A stretch of 64,000 nucleotides of DNA from Volucribacter psittacicida (GTDB taxonomy: Bacteria > Pseudomonadota > Gammaproteobacteria > Enterobacterales > Pasteurellaceae). Location of the stretch: NCBI RefSeq assembly GCF_004339025.1, contig NZ_SMFT01000002.1:202276-266275 (forward strand), written 5' to 3'. Below the pieces are notes generated by a model, which saw only the letters and a program-made list of their open reading frames with translations, searched no databases and was not told the DNA's origin. This document shows, piece after piece, positions 29,587-38,987 of this stretch. Numbering within the stretch: the stretch's first letter is position 1; the number at the start of each line of letters is the position of its first letter. A program made the translations under genes and the position numbers.

Positions 29587-30495
29587 ATGGATATTAAACA
29601 TTTACGCTATTTTGTCGCTATTGTAGATAATGACTTTAACCTAAGCCGTACCTCACAGAATTTATATATCTCCCAACCAGCGTTGAGTATGATGATCGGT
29701 GATTTTGAACAACGTGAAGGAATTGCTTTGTTTAAGCGATCTCAGGGGCGGATTGTAGGATTAACTTATATGGGGGAAAATTATTACCGTGATGCCAAAG
29801 AAATTTTGCTGAAATATAATCAAATGCATAAAAACTTGCACCAAAGTAATAAACAAATCACAGGAAATGTCGTGATTGGTATTCCCCCTTTGGTATTGTC
29901 AGTCATTTTTTCTGAAACAATGCCAAAATTGATTTTAAATAATCCTTCTATTAATTTTACGATCAAAGAACAAGGGGCATTTATCTTAAAAAATGAGCTT
30001 TTATTGGAAAATATTCATTTTGCTTCGTTACTTTACCCTGAACGTATCTCCAAAAATATCATTGATTCCTTTGTAATTCATCATTCAGAACTGGCGGTTT
30101 TTTGTTCTCCTGAGCATAAACTTGCTCGCCAAGAATATATTTGTTGGCAAGATTTACATACCCAAAAAATGGCTATCTTTGATAATACTTTTATGATTTA
30201 TCATCAGCTCACTGAAGCCTTTGAAATTCATAATATTTATCCACAGATTATTTTACAATCAAGCTCTTGGGATTTTTTATTGAACTCAGCTAAAATTAAT
30301 AAAGATTTATTAACCATTTTGCCTTATCCCATTGCTAAGCAATATGCTTCGCCTGATTTTGTTTGCCGTAAAATTAAAAATCCCATTCCTTGGATCGTTA
30401 CGCTTTGCCGTTTAAAGAAAAATAATTATTCTAGTGTGGAAAATTATATTTTTGATTCATTACTAAAAGCCTTTACCCATAAGCCACACTCATAG
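29587..30495 (+). CDS. LysR-family transcriptional regulator
   Basis: 302-residue LysR-type regulator: N-terminal winged HTH ([19 protein letters not shown], then [20 protein letters not shown]) and C-terminal effector-binding domain ([19 protein letters not shown]). Divergent from asnB and the gltBD genes. By analogy with LysR proteins such as Bacillus GltC that control glutamate synthase from a divergent position, it may regulate asnB/gltBD, but the ligand is unknown. Moderately AT-rich codon use. It is followed by the pab operon on the same strand. Confidence 0.82.
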   Translation: MDIKHLRYFVAIVDNDFNLSRTSQNLYISQPALSMMIGDFEQREGIALFKRSQGRIVGLTYMGENYYRDAKEILLKYNQMHKNLHQSNKQITGNVVIGIPPLVLSVIFSETMPKLILNNPSINFTIKEQGAFILKNELLLENIHFASLLYPERISKNIIDSFVIHHSELAVFCSPEHKLARQEYICWQDLHTQKMAIFDNTFMIYHQLTEAFEIHNIYPQIILQSSSWDFLLNSAKINKDLLTILPYPIAKQYASPDFVCRKIKNPIPWIVTLCRLKKNNYSSVENYIFDSLLKAFTHKPHS

Positions 30496-30555
30496 TCAGC
30501 AACGCATTTTTTGATTATAATATCGCCCTATTTCTTTTTTCATTTTTATTGTGTG

Positions 30556-31497
30556 ATGATAAAACCACCTTATTTCTTTTTAATTGATTTTGAACAGCAA
30601 GCACCTTTGGTGGTGCCTTGTGAGCAAGCTCATCAACAAGGCATTTATTTTGATATACAGGGCTATCATAATCTAGATTGGCAAGTACAAATTCCTACGC
30701 CCATCCGTTTTAGCAAGACACCATTGGATTATCATATTTATCAACAAGGCTTTCAGCAAGTACAACAACAGCTGCAATTTGGCAATACCTATTTATTAAA
30801 TCTTACTTATCCCACCGCCATTGAAACAAACCTGAATTTACGCCAACTTTTTCAAGCAAGCCAAGCACCTTATAAATTATTGTGGGATAACCGCTTTGTG
30901 TGCTTCTCGCCAGAATGTTTTGTCAAAATGGAAAATGATCGGATCTATACTTATCCGATGAAAGGCACAATCGATGCCGATCTGCCACAAGCTAAAGCTC
31001 AATTATTACACAATGAAAAAGAAATTCGTGAACACAATACCATTGTGGATTTAATGCGTAATGATTTAGCCATTATCGCACAGGATATTCAGGTAGATCG
31101 TTATCGTTATTTAGAAAAAATTGAACGGCAACAAGGGGCTATTTGGCAAACTAGCTCACAGATTAGTGGTAAATTACCATCAAATTGGCAACAAGATCCC
31201 TTAAGTTTATTGCAAAAATTATTACCTGCGGGATCAATCAGCGGAGCGCCAAAACAAAAAACCGTCCAAATTATTCAACAAGCGGAACAACAAAAAAGAG
31301 GGTATTACACTGGTGTCTTTGGTTATTTTGACGGACAACATTTAATAAGTGCCGTTGCCATTCGCTATATTGCCCAACAAGGACAACAATATCATTTCCA
31401 TAGCGGCGGTGGTATTACCGCACAAAGTGAAATCAGCAGCGAATACAATGAACTTTGCGAAAAAGTCTATCTCCCTTTAAAAACAGACTATCGGTAA
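30556..31497 (+). CDS. pabB: Aminodeoxychorismate synthase component I
   Basis: Catalytic subunit that aminates chorismate to 4-amino-4-deoxychorismate for folate synthesis. It has 313 residues and contains only the chorismate-binding core: TYPMKGTIDAD (the PIKGT-type nucleophilic Lys of PabB), EIREHNTIVDLMRNDL, GSISGAPKQKT and YYTGVFGYFDG. Short PabB lacking the long N-terminal region is normal in Haemophilus. The start at 30556 (MIKPPYFF) fits homologues, though its ribosome site is weak; an ATG at 30511 would add 15 residues. Confidence 0.88.
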   Translation: MIKPPYFFLIDFEQQAPLVVPCEQAHQQGIYFDIQGYHNLDWQVQIPTPIRFSKTPLDYHIYQQGFQQVQQQLQFGNTYLLNLTYPTAIETNLNLRQLFQASQAPYKLLWDNRFVCFSPECFVKMENDRIYTYPMKGTIDADLPQAKAQLLHNEKEIREHNTIVDLMRNDLAIIAQDIQVDRYRYLEKIERQQGAIWQTSSQISGKLPSNWQQDPLSLLQKLLPAGSISGAPKQKTVQIIQQAEQQKRGYYTGVFGYFDGQHLISAVAIRYIAQQGQQYHFHSGGGITAQSEISSEYNELCEKVYLPLKTDYR

Positions 31498-31503
31498 TCC
31501 TCT

Positions 31504-32082
31504 ATGTCATTTCCCTTATTTGAAACCATTGCCTTTGAACAAGGGCAAGCACAACGTTTAGATTATCATCAAGCTCGTTATCAACGCAGTTTACGCCATT
31601 ATTATGGGGTTCACGCCGAAAAAAGTGCGGTGGATTTTCGCCAAGTTTTGCAACTTCCGCCCCATTGCACTGAAGGATTAATACGCTGTCGAGTGGATTA
31701 CAATGATCAACACATACAGATTCAATATACCCCTTATCAACGCCGTTGTTTTCGCCATTTTTTACCCATTATCGTCAATCAACCATTAAATTATTCATTA
31801 AAATGGACCGACCGCCATTTATTACAACAATATTATGCCCAACGGGGCGACTATGATGAAGTGATGCTTGTACAACAAAACCTCATCACCGATTGCACCA
31901 TTGGCAATTTAGTCTTTAAACGGCAAGGGCAATGGTTTACCCCCAAATCCCCCTTATTAGCAGGCACACAACGGCAATACTTGCTCGATCAGCAACGTAT
32001 TGAATTACGAGATATTTATTTGCACGAATTGGATTTATTTGAAGAAGTGCGGTTAATTAACGCAATGAATCCCCTTGATTGA
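31504..32082 (+). CDS. Class IV aminotransferase-fold protein, probable 4-amino-4-deoxychorismate lyase
   Basis: 192-residue protein of the PLP-dependent class IV aminotransferase fold. LFETIAFEQGQAQRLDYHQ at the start, K in NYSLKWTDRHLL as the likely PLP Lys, and DCTIGNLVFKRQGQWFTPKS resemble PabC. It is shorter than E. coli PabC (269). Being between pabB and pabA it most likely converts aminodeoxychorismate to p-aminobenzoate plus pyruvate. Assignment of activity is inferred from context. Confidence 0.75.
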   Translation: MSFPLFETIAFEQGQAQRLDYHQARYQRSLRHYYGVHAEKSAVDFRQVLQLPPHCTEGLIRCRVDYNDQHIQIQYTPYQRRCFRHFLPIIVNQPLNYSLKWTDRHLLQQYYAQRGDYDEVMLVQQNLITDCTIGNLVFKRQGQWFTPKSPLLAGTQRQYLLDQQRIELRDIYLHELDLFEEVRLINAMNPLD

Positions 32083-32090
32083 GGCTATTT

Positions 32091-32666
32091 ATGTTATTAC
32101 TCATTGATAATCACGATTCTTTTACCTACAACTTAGTGGATTTACTACGTCCCCTCGGTTATCCTTTTATGGTGGTGCCAGTAGAACAAGTTAGCTCACA
32201 ACAACTACAACAAGCGGAACATATTTTAATTTCCCCGGGTCCTGATATTCCCCAAGCCTATCCGCAAGTTTTTGCCATCTTACGACAATATTACCAACAG
32301 AAAAAAATCTTAGGGGTATGTTTAGGTCATCAAATTTTATATGAATTTTTTGGTGGCAAACTCTATAACCTTGGACAAGTTCGTCACGGACAATCAGGCA
32401 CGCTTTATTGCACTAAAGAAAGTCCCCTTTTTGCGGGATTACCTCAATCCTTCCAAGTGGGACTTTATCATTCTTGGGCTGCGGATCCTGATACCTTACC
32501 AGAAGACTTAGAAATCATCGCCCAAGACCAACAAGGTGTAATTATGGCAATCCAACATCGTGATTTCCCCATTTACGGCGTACAATTTCACCCTGAATCC
32601 TTTATCAGCCAATATGGCTCACAACTGATTGCCAACTGGTTAGGCGATAAAGTGCGGTCTATTTGA
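32091..32666 (+). CDS. pabA: Aminodeoxychorismate/anthranilate synthase glutaminase component
   Basis: Class I glutamine amidotransferase of 191 residues, supplying ammonia to PabB. Seen: IDNHDSFTYNLVDLL, LISPGPDIPQ, the catalytic-Cys elbow GVCLGHQ and the FHPES His-Glu pair. TrpG is equally similar, but the operon with pabB and a PabC-like protein favours p-aminobenzoate synthesis. The start at 32091 has GAGG ahead; an in-frame start at 32079 overlaps the previous stop. Confidence 0.87.
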   Translation: MLLLIDNHDSFTYNLVDLLRPLGYPFMVVPVEQVSSQQLQQAEHILISPGPDIPQAYPQVFAILRQYYQQKKILGVCLGHQILYEFFGGKLYNLGQVRHGQSGTLYCTKESPLFAGLPQSFQVGLYHSWAADPDTLPEDLEIIAQDQQGVIMAIQHRDFPIYGVQFHPESFISQYGSQLIANWLGDKVRSI

Positions 32667-32734
32667 GAAAAATTTTGGGAGCAGAGAAATGAAAGTGAAA
32701 AATAATAAAAAAAACCAACCGCACTATAACAATC

Positions 32735-32759
32735 AAAAAGGCGATATTTACTATCGCCT
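32735..32759 (-). terminator. Terminator of the Na+/alanine symporter gene
   Basis: AGGCGATA/TATCGCCT stem with a short loop; read on the minus strand it is followed by TTTTT, which fits the 3' end of the gene at 32783-34201. It lies between convergent genes and may serve both. Confidence 0.85.
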
Positions 32760-32782
32760 AATGTTAATGAAAAAAGCCTCAA

Positions 32783-34201
32783 TTATTTCCAAATATCAGA
32801 CTCTACACGTTTCGCTAATTTTGGGTGTTTATCAATGTTAAATTGAGGTACTTTTGTTTGTTTTAATTGTTGTTGATAATCTTTCAACAAGGTCCAAACA
32901 ATCGGTGCAAGCAATAGAATTGCCGTTAAGTTAATGAGCGTCATAATCCCCATAAACATATCCGCCATATCCCAAACTAACATCACTTTTTGTGTTGTTC
33001 CCCAATAAACCATAGCAAGCACCAACAGTCTAAACACATTCAATAACAAACGATTGTCTTTTAAATAGCTAATGTTATTTTCCGCATAAGCATAATTACC
33101 AATAATGGTAGAGAAAGCAAACATAAACATAATGATCGCTAAGAAATCTTTGCCCCAACTTCCAACTTGGCTTTCAATGGCTAATTGAGTAAGCTGTGCC
33201 CCTGTGGTCGTTGCATCATTATGGACTCCAGATAATAAAATAATCACTGCTGTTGCCGTACAAATAATAATGGTATCTACAAACACACCAAGCATTTGGA
33301 TCATACCTTGGCTCACAGGGTGTTTAACATCAGCAGAGGCTGCCGCATTAGGCGCTGAACCCATACCTGCCTCGTTAGAATATAAACCCCGTTTAATCCC
33401 ATAAATCATAGCTTGTGAGAAAAATGCTGCAAAGAAACCACTTGCTGCTGCACTAAAATCAAAAGCTGAACGAATAATATAATGGATTACTTCTGGCACT
33501 AAGCTGATATTTTTGCCCAAAATATAAACTGCCATACCAATATACAAAATCGCCATAAAAGGAACTAAAAACTCAGCAATTTTAGAAATGCGTTTAATCC
33601 CACCAAAAATCATTGGAGCAGATAAAATCACTAAAGCAATGCCCACAACAGTCGGAGAAATTCCCCAAGCCGCTTGGCTTGCCTCTGCAATCGTATTTGA
33701 TTGCACAGCATTAAACACAAAACCATAGGTAATAATTAAGGATAAAGCAAATAATGCCCCAAACCAACGCTGTTTTAAGCCTTGAGTAATATAATAAGCA
33801 GGACCACCACGATATTGCCCATTTACATCTTTGACTTTGAATAATTGTGCTAATGAAGATTCAGCAAAAGCACTACTCATACCAATAATCGCCGTTACCC
33901 ACATCCAAAATACCGCACCCGGTCCACCAAGGGTAATCGCCAAAGCCACCCCAGCCACATTACCTACGCCAACACGGCTCGCTAATCCGATTACGAATGC
34001 CTGAAAAGCTGAAATACTCTCTTTATTTTTATCCGCGGAATTACGCCCATTAAACATTTCTCTTACACTTTGAGCGAATAAACGAATTTGTACACCGCCA
34101 GTAGTAATGGTGAAAAATAAGCCAGTAGCAAGCAATGCAATAATTGCAATATCCCATAAAGGTGCATTGACTTGATTGATAAACTGATGAAATTTTTCCA
34201 T
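32783..34201 (-). CDS. alsT: Sodium:alanine/glycine symporter (AGCS family)
   Basis: Inner-membrane Na+-coupled amino acid symporter of 472 residues with about 10-11 hydrophobic segments. AGCS signature segments are GLASRVGVGNVAGVALAIT and the SNEAGMGSAPNAAASADVKH region. Substrate is probably alanine or glycine. I checked the 5' leader for a glycine riboswitch, as seen before this family in some gammaproteobacteria, and found none. ACAAGGAGAA precedes the ATG. Confidence 0.9.
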   Translation of the reverse strand: MEKFHQFINQVNAPLWDIAIIALLATGLFFTITTGGVQIRLFAQSVREMFNGRNSADKNKESISAFQAFVIGLASRVGVGNVAGVALAITLGGPGAVFWMWVTAIIGMSSAFAESSLAQLFKVKDVNGQYRGGPAYYITQGLKQRWFGALFALSLIITYGFVFNAVQSNTIAEASQAAWGISPTVVGIALVILSAPMIFGGIKRISKIAEFLVPFMAILYIGMAVYILGKNISLVPEVIHYIIRSAFDFSAAASGFFAAFFSQAMIYGIKRGLYSNEAGMGSAPNAAASADVKHPVSQGMIQMLGVFVDTIIICTATAVIILLSGVHNDATTTGAQLTQLAIESQVGSWGKDFLAIIMFMFAFSTIIGNYAYAENNISYLKDNRLLLNVFRLLVLAMVYWGTTQKVMLVWDMADMFMGIMTLINLTAILLLAPIVWTLLKDYQQQLKQTKVPQFNIDKHPKLAKRVESDIWK

Positions 34202-34360
34202 ATTTTCTCCTTGTAATATTTCAAGACGAGATAAAATACAGAAAAAATTAGAAAAAGCAAAAGAACAGATAACAGAAACGATAAATATTAAATAAAATCT
34301 AACAAGCGATAGATTTATTTAATTTTAATTTAACACTCGTTGAGGAAATTGAGAGATATG

Positions 34361-34400
34361 ATAAAAATATACCGCACTTTTTACTTTTATAGTGCGGTAT
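34361..34400 (-). terminator. Inverted-USS terminator of the tannase gene
   Basis: ATACCGCACT (34369-34378) and AGTGCGGTAT (34391-34400) form a perfect 10-bp stem; on the minus strand it is followed by ATTTTTA. One arm is an exact uptake signal, the other lacks its first A. Confidence 0.9.
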
Positions 34401-34410
34401 ATCTATTTCA

Positions 34411-35889
34411 TTACTGCGTTATCTGCTTAATCCAAGTAAATAACTCATCTAAATCATAATCTCCGCTATGTGGTTTATCCCAAGGTAAAGCAAAATCCAC
34501 CTGATAACCTTGATTTTGTAACGCCGTTGCTAATATCACAGGGATAGCTAAGCTGGTATCCCTATCTTTGGTGCCATGACGGATTCGCCAAAATTGGGCA
34601 TTGTTGGCTTTATTTTCCAAATAGTTTAATGGATTCATCAATTTCACCACGTCCTGATCCGCTTGTTGACTATCCACCACGAGGCTATGTTGCTGTGAGT
34701 AAGGTGTAAAATGACGTTTATTAATACTTGCCGTACCAAATAACTGATTTTCGCCCGCACTTAAATCTAACGCATCAAAAGCAGGTGGCGTTTTCATACG
34801 CCCTATATCATGTAGATAAGCATTAAAATCCAGATCGGTCACTTGCCCCTTTTCAATGTTCAACCAGCTAAACTGACTTAAATCCTTGCCTTGTGCTAGT
34901 GCCGTTTGCGCAGAACGCAAAACGTAAGATTTCACTAATTGCTTAAAACTCCCTTGTCCTTGCTCATCTAAACGCAAAGGCTTACCCTGCTCATCGGTTA
35001 AAGCAAGGCTATTGAGATAACTTGGAAATTGTTGTTTTAATTGATAAGAAACTTGAATTTGCTCATTATCTAATGTTCCTGGCACTTCTTTACGTTGCAC
35101 ATTATAATCTAGCATACTCACTTCAATTTTTTTATAATCATTAATCCCATTAAATTGCCATTCATAAGCCATATCTGCATGCTCAAGATTGGTAATTGGG
35201 CAATAAGCCGATACTGCAAAAATCTTATCGCTTGCCTCGGCAGCACCTAATGCTTTTAAATAAGGCTCATAATCTTGATTATCGCCCGTTGCCCCAAGCA
35301 AAGCGGAAACGGCACCACCCGCACTTGTTCCATTAGAAATAATCTTATTGGCATCGCCTGGCATTACCCCATCATTAAAATGCAAATAACGCACTGCGGC
35401 TTTTAAATCCACAATAACCGCAGGGGCTTTTCCCGTATATTCACCTTGTGCATTTTGCGTTGTACGCCCTCTTGCCCCTGGTGAAGCCACAATTAAGCCC
35501 TGCTCCAAAGCCGTAGCAATCGTTTTTGTCGCTTGCCCAGCAAAGCCTTTAGCCTCGCTAGTTGCTGTAGCAGGTTTGGCAGGCATATAGCCACCGACTT
35601 GATTAGGTAAGAAAATCGGCGCATTCTCAGCATTGTATTGCCCAATACTTTTTCCTTCAAAATAAGCCTCTGGAATATAAATATTCATCACTTGATAATC
35701 TCTATCCACAGGATTACTCACATAGACAATATTCTCATAAGCACGAATTGCCATTGATTTACCATTTAATGTAATGGTTTGATGTTCATATTGCTCTGGA
35801 TCAAAAGTAAGATCTTGATTGGCTAACACTGCCGTAGAAGTTAAACAAGTTGCTAAGCCCAATAACTTAGCCATATTTTTAACAGACAT
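34411..35889 (-). CDS. Subtype-B tannase-like secreted alpha/beta-hydrolase
   Basis: 492-residue protein with a signal peptide (MSVKNMAKLLGLATCLTSTA-VLA). It resembles bacterial subtype-B tannases, which cleave galloyl esters: nucleophile motif GTSAGGAVSALLG with Ser189, KDRDTS with Asp442/444, and PWDKPHSGDYDLDELF with His474 near the end. The lid domain between them contains AVSAYCPITNLEHADMAYEW, a tannase-typical segment. Likely acts in the periplasm or outside on plant polyphenols or feruloyl/galloyl esters. GGAGCAATCG precedes the ATG. Activity is inferred from motifs. Confidence 0.8.
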   Translation of the reverse strand: MSVKNMAKLLGLATCLTSTAVLANQDLTFDPEQYEHQTITLNGKSMAIRAYENIVYVSNPVDRDYQVMNIYIPEAYFEGKSIGQYNAENAPIFLPNQVGGYMPAKPATATSEAKGFAGQATKTIATALEQGLIVASPGARGRTTQNAQGEYTGKAPAVIVDLKAAVRYLHFNDGVMPGDANKIISNGTSAGGAVSALLGATGDNQDYEPYLKALGAAEASDKIFAVSAYCPITNLEHADMAYEWQFNGINDYKKIEVSMLDYNVQRKEVPGTLDNEQIQVSYQLKQQFPSYLNSLALTDEQGKPLRLDEQGQGSFKQLVKSYVLRSAQTALAQGKDLSQFSWLNIEKGQVTDLDFNAYLHDIGRMKTPPAFDALDLSAGENQLFGTASINKRHFTPYSQQHSLVVDSQQADQDVVKLMNPLNYLENKANNAQFWRIRHGTKDRDTSLAIPVILATALQNQGYQVDFALPWDKPHSGDYDLDELFTWIKQITQ

Positions 35890-36042
35890 CGATTGCTCCT
35901 AAAAATTATCAAAAAATAACCGCACTTTTATTTTACACATTGAGACAAAATTTCAATGAAAATATTGTCAAGAAAATACAAAATTTTATCAAAGTAAGGC
36001 AAGGTTAGGCAGAACAGGCAACTGATAATAAAAACAGTATTT

Positions 36043-36062
36043 AACTGTATTTATTGACAGTT
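36043..36062. promoter_or_regulatory. LexA (SOS) box 1
   Basis: AACTGTATTTATTGACAGTT matches the CTG-N10-CAG LexA operator with extended symmetry. It overlaps the -35 box TTGACA of the dinI-like promoter. Confidence 0.8.
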
Positions 36063-36081
36063 ATTTTTTATTACTTATAAT
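36054..36081 (+). promoter_or_regulatory. Sigma-70 promoter of the dinI-like gene
   Basis: TTGACA (36054-36059), a 16-bp spacer and TATAAT (36076-36081): both hexamers are perfect consensus. LexA boxes overlap each hexamer, so transcription should be strong and tightly repressed. Confidence 0.85.
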
Positions 36082-36100
36082 ACTGTACAAATAAACAGTA
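36081..36100. promoter_or_regulatory. LexA (SOS) box 2
   Basis: TACTGTACAAATAAACAGTA is a near-ideal match to the E. coli-type LexA consensus (TACTGT-N8-ACAGTA, both arms perfect). It starts at the -10 box and covers the transcription start of the dinI-like gene; box 2 lies 38 bp from box 1. Confidence 0.92.
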
Positions 36101-36114
36101 AACAGGAGCATAGT

Positions 36115-36378
36115 ATGAAAAAAATTGATATTCGTTTTTCCAAAGAAAGAGACAGCAAAAAAGCGATAATGCAAGATAAAATTATCGTGAAATTGCAACA
36201 AGTTTTACCTGAACGCATTGCCACTAAATTTGATGATGTCAATGTGAGGATTCGTATCTCTACTTCTCAAGGTGTTGATTTAAGCGGCTTTTCTAGTGAA
36301 GAAAAAGAAAAGATGCTCGAATTTTTAGAAGAAATTTGGAATGATAGCAGTCTCATTGATGATGTTTTTGATTATTAA
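36115..36378 (+). CDS. DinI-like SOS response modulator
   Basis: 87-residue acidic protein of the DinI-like family: MKKIDIRFSKERD, the VNVRIRISTSQG strand, and EEKEKMLEFLEEIWNDSSLIDD, a negatively charged C-terminal helix that in DinI contacts RecA. DinI tunes RecA filament activity and LexA/UmuD cleavage. The double LexA boxes strongly support an SOS role. Start follows AACAGGAGCATAGT. It is free-standing, followed by a repeat element and opsX. Confidence 0.88.
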   Translation: MKKIDIRFSKERDSKKAIMQDKIIVKLQQVLPERIATKFDDVNVRIRISTSQGVDLSGFSSEEKEKMLEFLEEIWNDSSLIDDVFDY

Positions 36379-36466
36379 TTCAGTAACTTGAGGCGAGTTT
36401 AGCTCGCTTCCATCTTATATTAAATGAGCTGATTAAAATTATTAAAAAATAACCGCACTTTTATTT

Positions 36467-36537
36467 TATAGTCGTTTCAACTTAAGAAAACAAGTCGGCA
36501 TACCAACGCCGTATTATTTTAAAGGGGGACGGCTATA
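36467..36537 (+). repeat. Correia-like element, copy g
   Basis: 71-bp copy TATAGTCGTTTCAACTT...GGGGGACGGCTATA, with the central word GGCATACCAACGCCGTATT. It is an internally shortened form lacking the CAGTACAG part. It lies 63 bp before opsX, and a USS (36452-36460) sits just before it. Confidence 0.85.
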
Positions 36538-36600
36538 CCTTTCAATCCCTACGCTTTCTCTCTATAATAAGCCCATTTAACAATAAAGATAGAGAGTAAT

Positions 36601-37647
36601 ATGTCCCTTTTTCAGCAAGCACCTCAGGCTTTATGTATTTTACGTTTATCTGCTATTGGCGATGTTTGCCAAGCCCTTGCTGTGGTGCAACAAATTCAAC
36701 AATATTGGCCTGAAACCAAATTAACTTGGATCGTGGGGAAAACAGAAATGCAATTACTTGCTGGGCTTCCGGGTGTTGAGTTAATTTGTTATGACAAAAA
36801 AACTGGCTGGCGAGGGGTATTTTCATTATGGCGGCAATTAAAAAAACGGCGTTTTGATGCCTTGTTAAATATGCAAACCGCTTTGCGAGCCTCCATCATT
36901 TCTTTGGGAATTAAGGCAACATATAAAATCGGTTTTAGCGCTAAACGTGCAAGAGAAGGACAATGGTTATTTATTAATCGGCAGGTGAATGAACCCGATA
37001 ATCCTCATGTTCTTGCTGGTTTTATGGCTTTTGCCCATTATTTGGGCATTCCCCCATTTGTGCCTCACTGGCATTTACCGCTTTCTTCTTCGGATAAGCA
37101 AGCCATTGTGCAATTTATTGATCCACAACGTAAAAACCTATTGATTTCCCCTTGTTCAAGCAAAGCGGAAAAAGATTGGTTAGTGGAAAATTATGCACAA
37201 GTGGCTAACTGGGCAAATCAGCACAATATCAATGTGATATTGTCGGCATCTGGTGCGGAGCGAGAACAAAAAATGGTAGAAAAAATCACCGCACTTTGCC
37301 AATTTAAGCCGATTAATTTAGCCGGTAAAACCACATTAAAACAATTAGCCGCATTAATTGGCAAAGTAGATTTAGTGTTATCGCCAGATTCTGCCGCCGC
37401 ACATCTCGCCTCAATTCAAGGCACAAAAGTCATTGGTTTATACGCCTACCATAATCCGTTACGCACAGGGCCTTACAATCATCTTGAGAATGTCATTTCG
37501 GTATACCAGCAAAATTTACAGCAACAATTTGGCTTACCGGCGGAACAACTTCCTTGGGCAACAAAACTAAAAGGCGATAATTTAATGGCACAAATATCGC
37601 CTGAGGTCGTGATTAAAGCTATAGCCAAACAGCTTGAAATTCAATAA
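36601..37647 (+). CDS. opsX: Lipooligosaccharide heptosyltransferase (OpsX type)
   Basis: Glycosyltransferase family 9 enzyme adding heptose to the Kdo of lipid A-core in Pasteurellaceae. The 348-residue protein begins ILRLSAIGDVCQALAVVQQI, has LLISPCSSKAEKDWLVENY, and the C-terminal donor-binding stretch VDLVLSPDSAAAHLASIQGTKVIGLYAYHNP. Length and motifs fit OpsX of H. influenzae and P. multocida. Convergent with mutM. It stands alone with an AGAGAGTAAT leader. Confidence 0.88.
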   Translation: MSLFQQAPQALCILRLSAIGDVCQALAVVQQIQQYWPETKLTWIVGKTEMQLLAGLPGVELICYDKKTGWRGVFSLWRQLKKRRFDALLNMQTALRASIISLGIKATYKIGFSAKRAREGQWLFINRQVNEPDNPHVLAGFMAFAHYLGIPPFVPHWHLPLSSSDKQAIVQFIDPQRKNLLISPCSSKAEKDWLVENYAQVANWANQHNINVILSASGAEREQKMVEKITALCQFKPINLAGKTTLKQLAALIGKVDLVLSPDSAAAHLASIQGTKVIGLYAYHNPLRTGPYNHLENVISVYQQNLQQQFGLPAEQLPWATKLKGDNLMAQISPEVVIKAIAKQLEIQ

Positions 37648-37686
37648 AAAAGCTAAAAATGCACCGCACTTCAGGAAATCTTAACT

Positions 37687-38499
37687 TTATCGAGATTGAC
37701 AAATAGGACAACAAAAACTATTGCGTTGTCCTATCACTAGGCTTTCTATTGGGTGTCCACATTGCACACAAGGCTGATCCTTACGCCCATAAACCAACAA
37801 TTCCTGTGCAAAATAGCCCGGTCTTCCGTCAGGACGCAAAAAATCTTTTAATGTGGTTCCCCCTTGAGCAATGGCGGTCTCTAATACTTGCTTAATAATA
37901 TCAACCAAATGATGGCATTGTCGCTGAGTTAATTTTGCCGCTGGTTTAAGAGGATGAATACCAGCTAAAAAGAGGCTTTCATTCGCATAAATATTACCTA
38001 CACCAACCACGACCCCATTATCCATTAAAAAGGTTTTCACCGCCGTTTGTTTTTGACGAGATTTTTTAAACAGATAATCTCCCGTAAAATCATCACTCAA
38101 AGGCTCAGGACCGAGCTTACGAAAAAGTGGAAAGGTTGCCAGATCATCAGTCCATAGCCAAGCCCCAAATCGGCGTGGATCGTTATAGCGTAAAATTTTG
38201 CCATTATTTAATCTTATATCAAGATGATCGTGCTTTTCGGCGGGGCTTTGTTTATCCACAATACGCAAAGATCCCGACATACCAAGATGCCCAATAATAA
38301 AACCTTGCTCAAGATGAATAATCAAATATTTCGCTCGTCTTGAAAGTGCGGTGACTTTTTGTTGAGAAAGTGCCATTAGCTCAGGGCTGACCGCCCAACG
38401 CAGTTTTACTTGCCGTACAATAATTTCCTCTATTATCGCACCTTGCAAATAAGGGGCAATGCCATTTTTAGTGGTTTCAACTTCAGGTAATTCAGGCAT
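37687..38499 (-). CDS. mutM: Formamidopyrimidine-DNA glycosylase
   Basis: Base-excision repair enzyme removing 8-oxoguanine and FaPy lesions. The 270-residue protein starts [10 protein letters not shown], so after Met removal Pro becomes the catalytic N-terminus and Glu2 acts as well; the H2TH region and the C-terminal zinc finger [14 protein letters not shown]...CCPIC are present. An in-frame upstream start (38523) would bury the catalytic Pro and is rejected. Downstream of rpmB-rpmG, with a terminator in between. Confidence 0.97.
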   Translation of the reverse strand: MPELPEVETTKNGIAPYLQGAIIEEIIVRQVKLRWAVSPELMALSQQKVTALSRRAKYLIIHLEQGFIIGHLGMSGSLRIVDKQSPAEKHDHLDIRLNNGKILRYNDPRRFGAWLWTDDLATFPLFRKLGPEPLSDDFTGDYLFKKSRQKQTAVKTFLMDNGVVVGVGNIYANESLFLAGIHPLKPAAKLTQRQCHHLVDIIKQVLETAIAQGGTTLKDFLRPDGRPGYFAQELLVYGRKDQPCVQCGHPIESLVIGQRNSFCCPICQSR

Positions 38500-38524
38500 T
38501 ATGACCTCATAATAGAACAACAAT

Positions 38525-38547
38525 AAAAAACCCGAACATTGTTCGGG
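38525..38547 (-). terminator. Terminator between rpmG and mutM
   Basis: CCCGAAC / GTTCGGG stem with ATT loop, followed on the minus strand by TTTTTT. Lies 22 bp after the rpmG stop and overlaps the mutM leader, so it may end ribosomal-protein transcription or attenuate mutM. Confidence 0.9.
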
Positions 38548-38568
38548 CTTTCAGCATGGAGACTAAAA

Positions 38569-38739
38569 TTATTTAATTTTAGCTTCTTTATAAATAACGT
38601 GTTTACGCACAACAGGATCAAATTTTTTGATTTCCATTTTTTCAGGCATATTACGTTTATTTTTGGTTGTAGTATAAAAATGACCGGTTTCTGCACTAGA
38701 AACTAAACGGATTTTTTCACGAGCACCTTTAGCTGCCAT
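38569..38739 (-). CDS. rpmG: 50S ribosomal protein L33
   Basis: 56-residue protein, too short for usual length cut-offs but unmistakable: [20 protein letters not shown] at the N-terminus and [17 protein letters not shown] at the C-terminus, essentially the L33 sequence of gammaproteobacteria. It has no Cys pairs, so it is the zinc-independent (C-) form. GGAGCTAACAA precedes the ATG. It lies 11 bp after rpmB in the usual rpmB-rpmG operon. Confidence 0.98.
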   Translation of the reverse strand: MAAKGAREKIRLVSSAETGHFYTTTKNKRNMPEKMEIKKFDPVVRKHVIYKEAKIK

Positions 38740-38750
38740 TTGTTAGCTCC

Positions 38751-38987
38751 TTAGATTTTCTCGCCACGGGCACGGATGTCAGCTAACACTGCATCAATCC
38801 CTTTCTTGTCAATAATACGCATACCTTTCGCTGTTAAGCGTAAAGTTACGAAACGTTTTTCACTTTCAACCCAGAAACGATGGGTATGTAAGTTAGGAAG
38901 AAAACGACGACGTGTCGCATTCATAGCGTGTGAGCGGTTGTTACCAACAGCTGGACGCTTGCCTGTTACTTGACAGACTCTAGACAT
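38751..38987 (-). CDS. rpmB: 50S ribosomal protein L28
   Basis: 78-residue ribosomal protein beginning [20 protein letters not shown], with [20 protein letters not shown] and a [14 protein letters not shown] core, as in E. coli L28. TGGAGAATAACT precedes the start. First gene of the rpmB-rpmG pair; mutM follows. radC is upstream on the same strand, matching the Haemophilus radC-rpmB-rpmG-mutM order. Confidence 0.98.
   Translation of the reverse strand: MSRVCQVTGKRPAVGNNRSHAMNATRRRFLPNLHTHRFWVESEKRFVTLRLTAKGMRIIDKKGIDAVLADIRARGEKI

Noticed and set aside
34202-34360. Possible glycine riboswitch before the Na+/alanine symporter
   Set aside because: The leader is a plain A/T-rich sequence with none of the conserved gcvT-type motifs.
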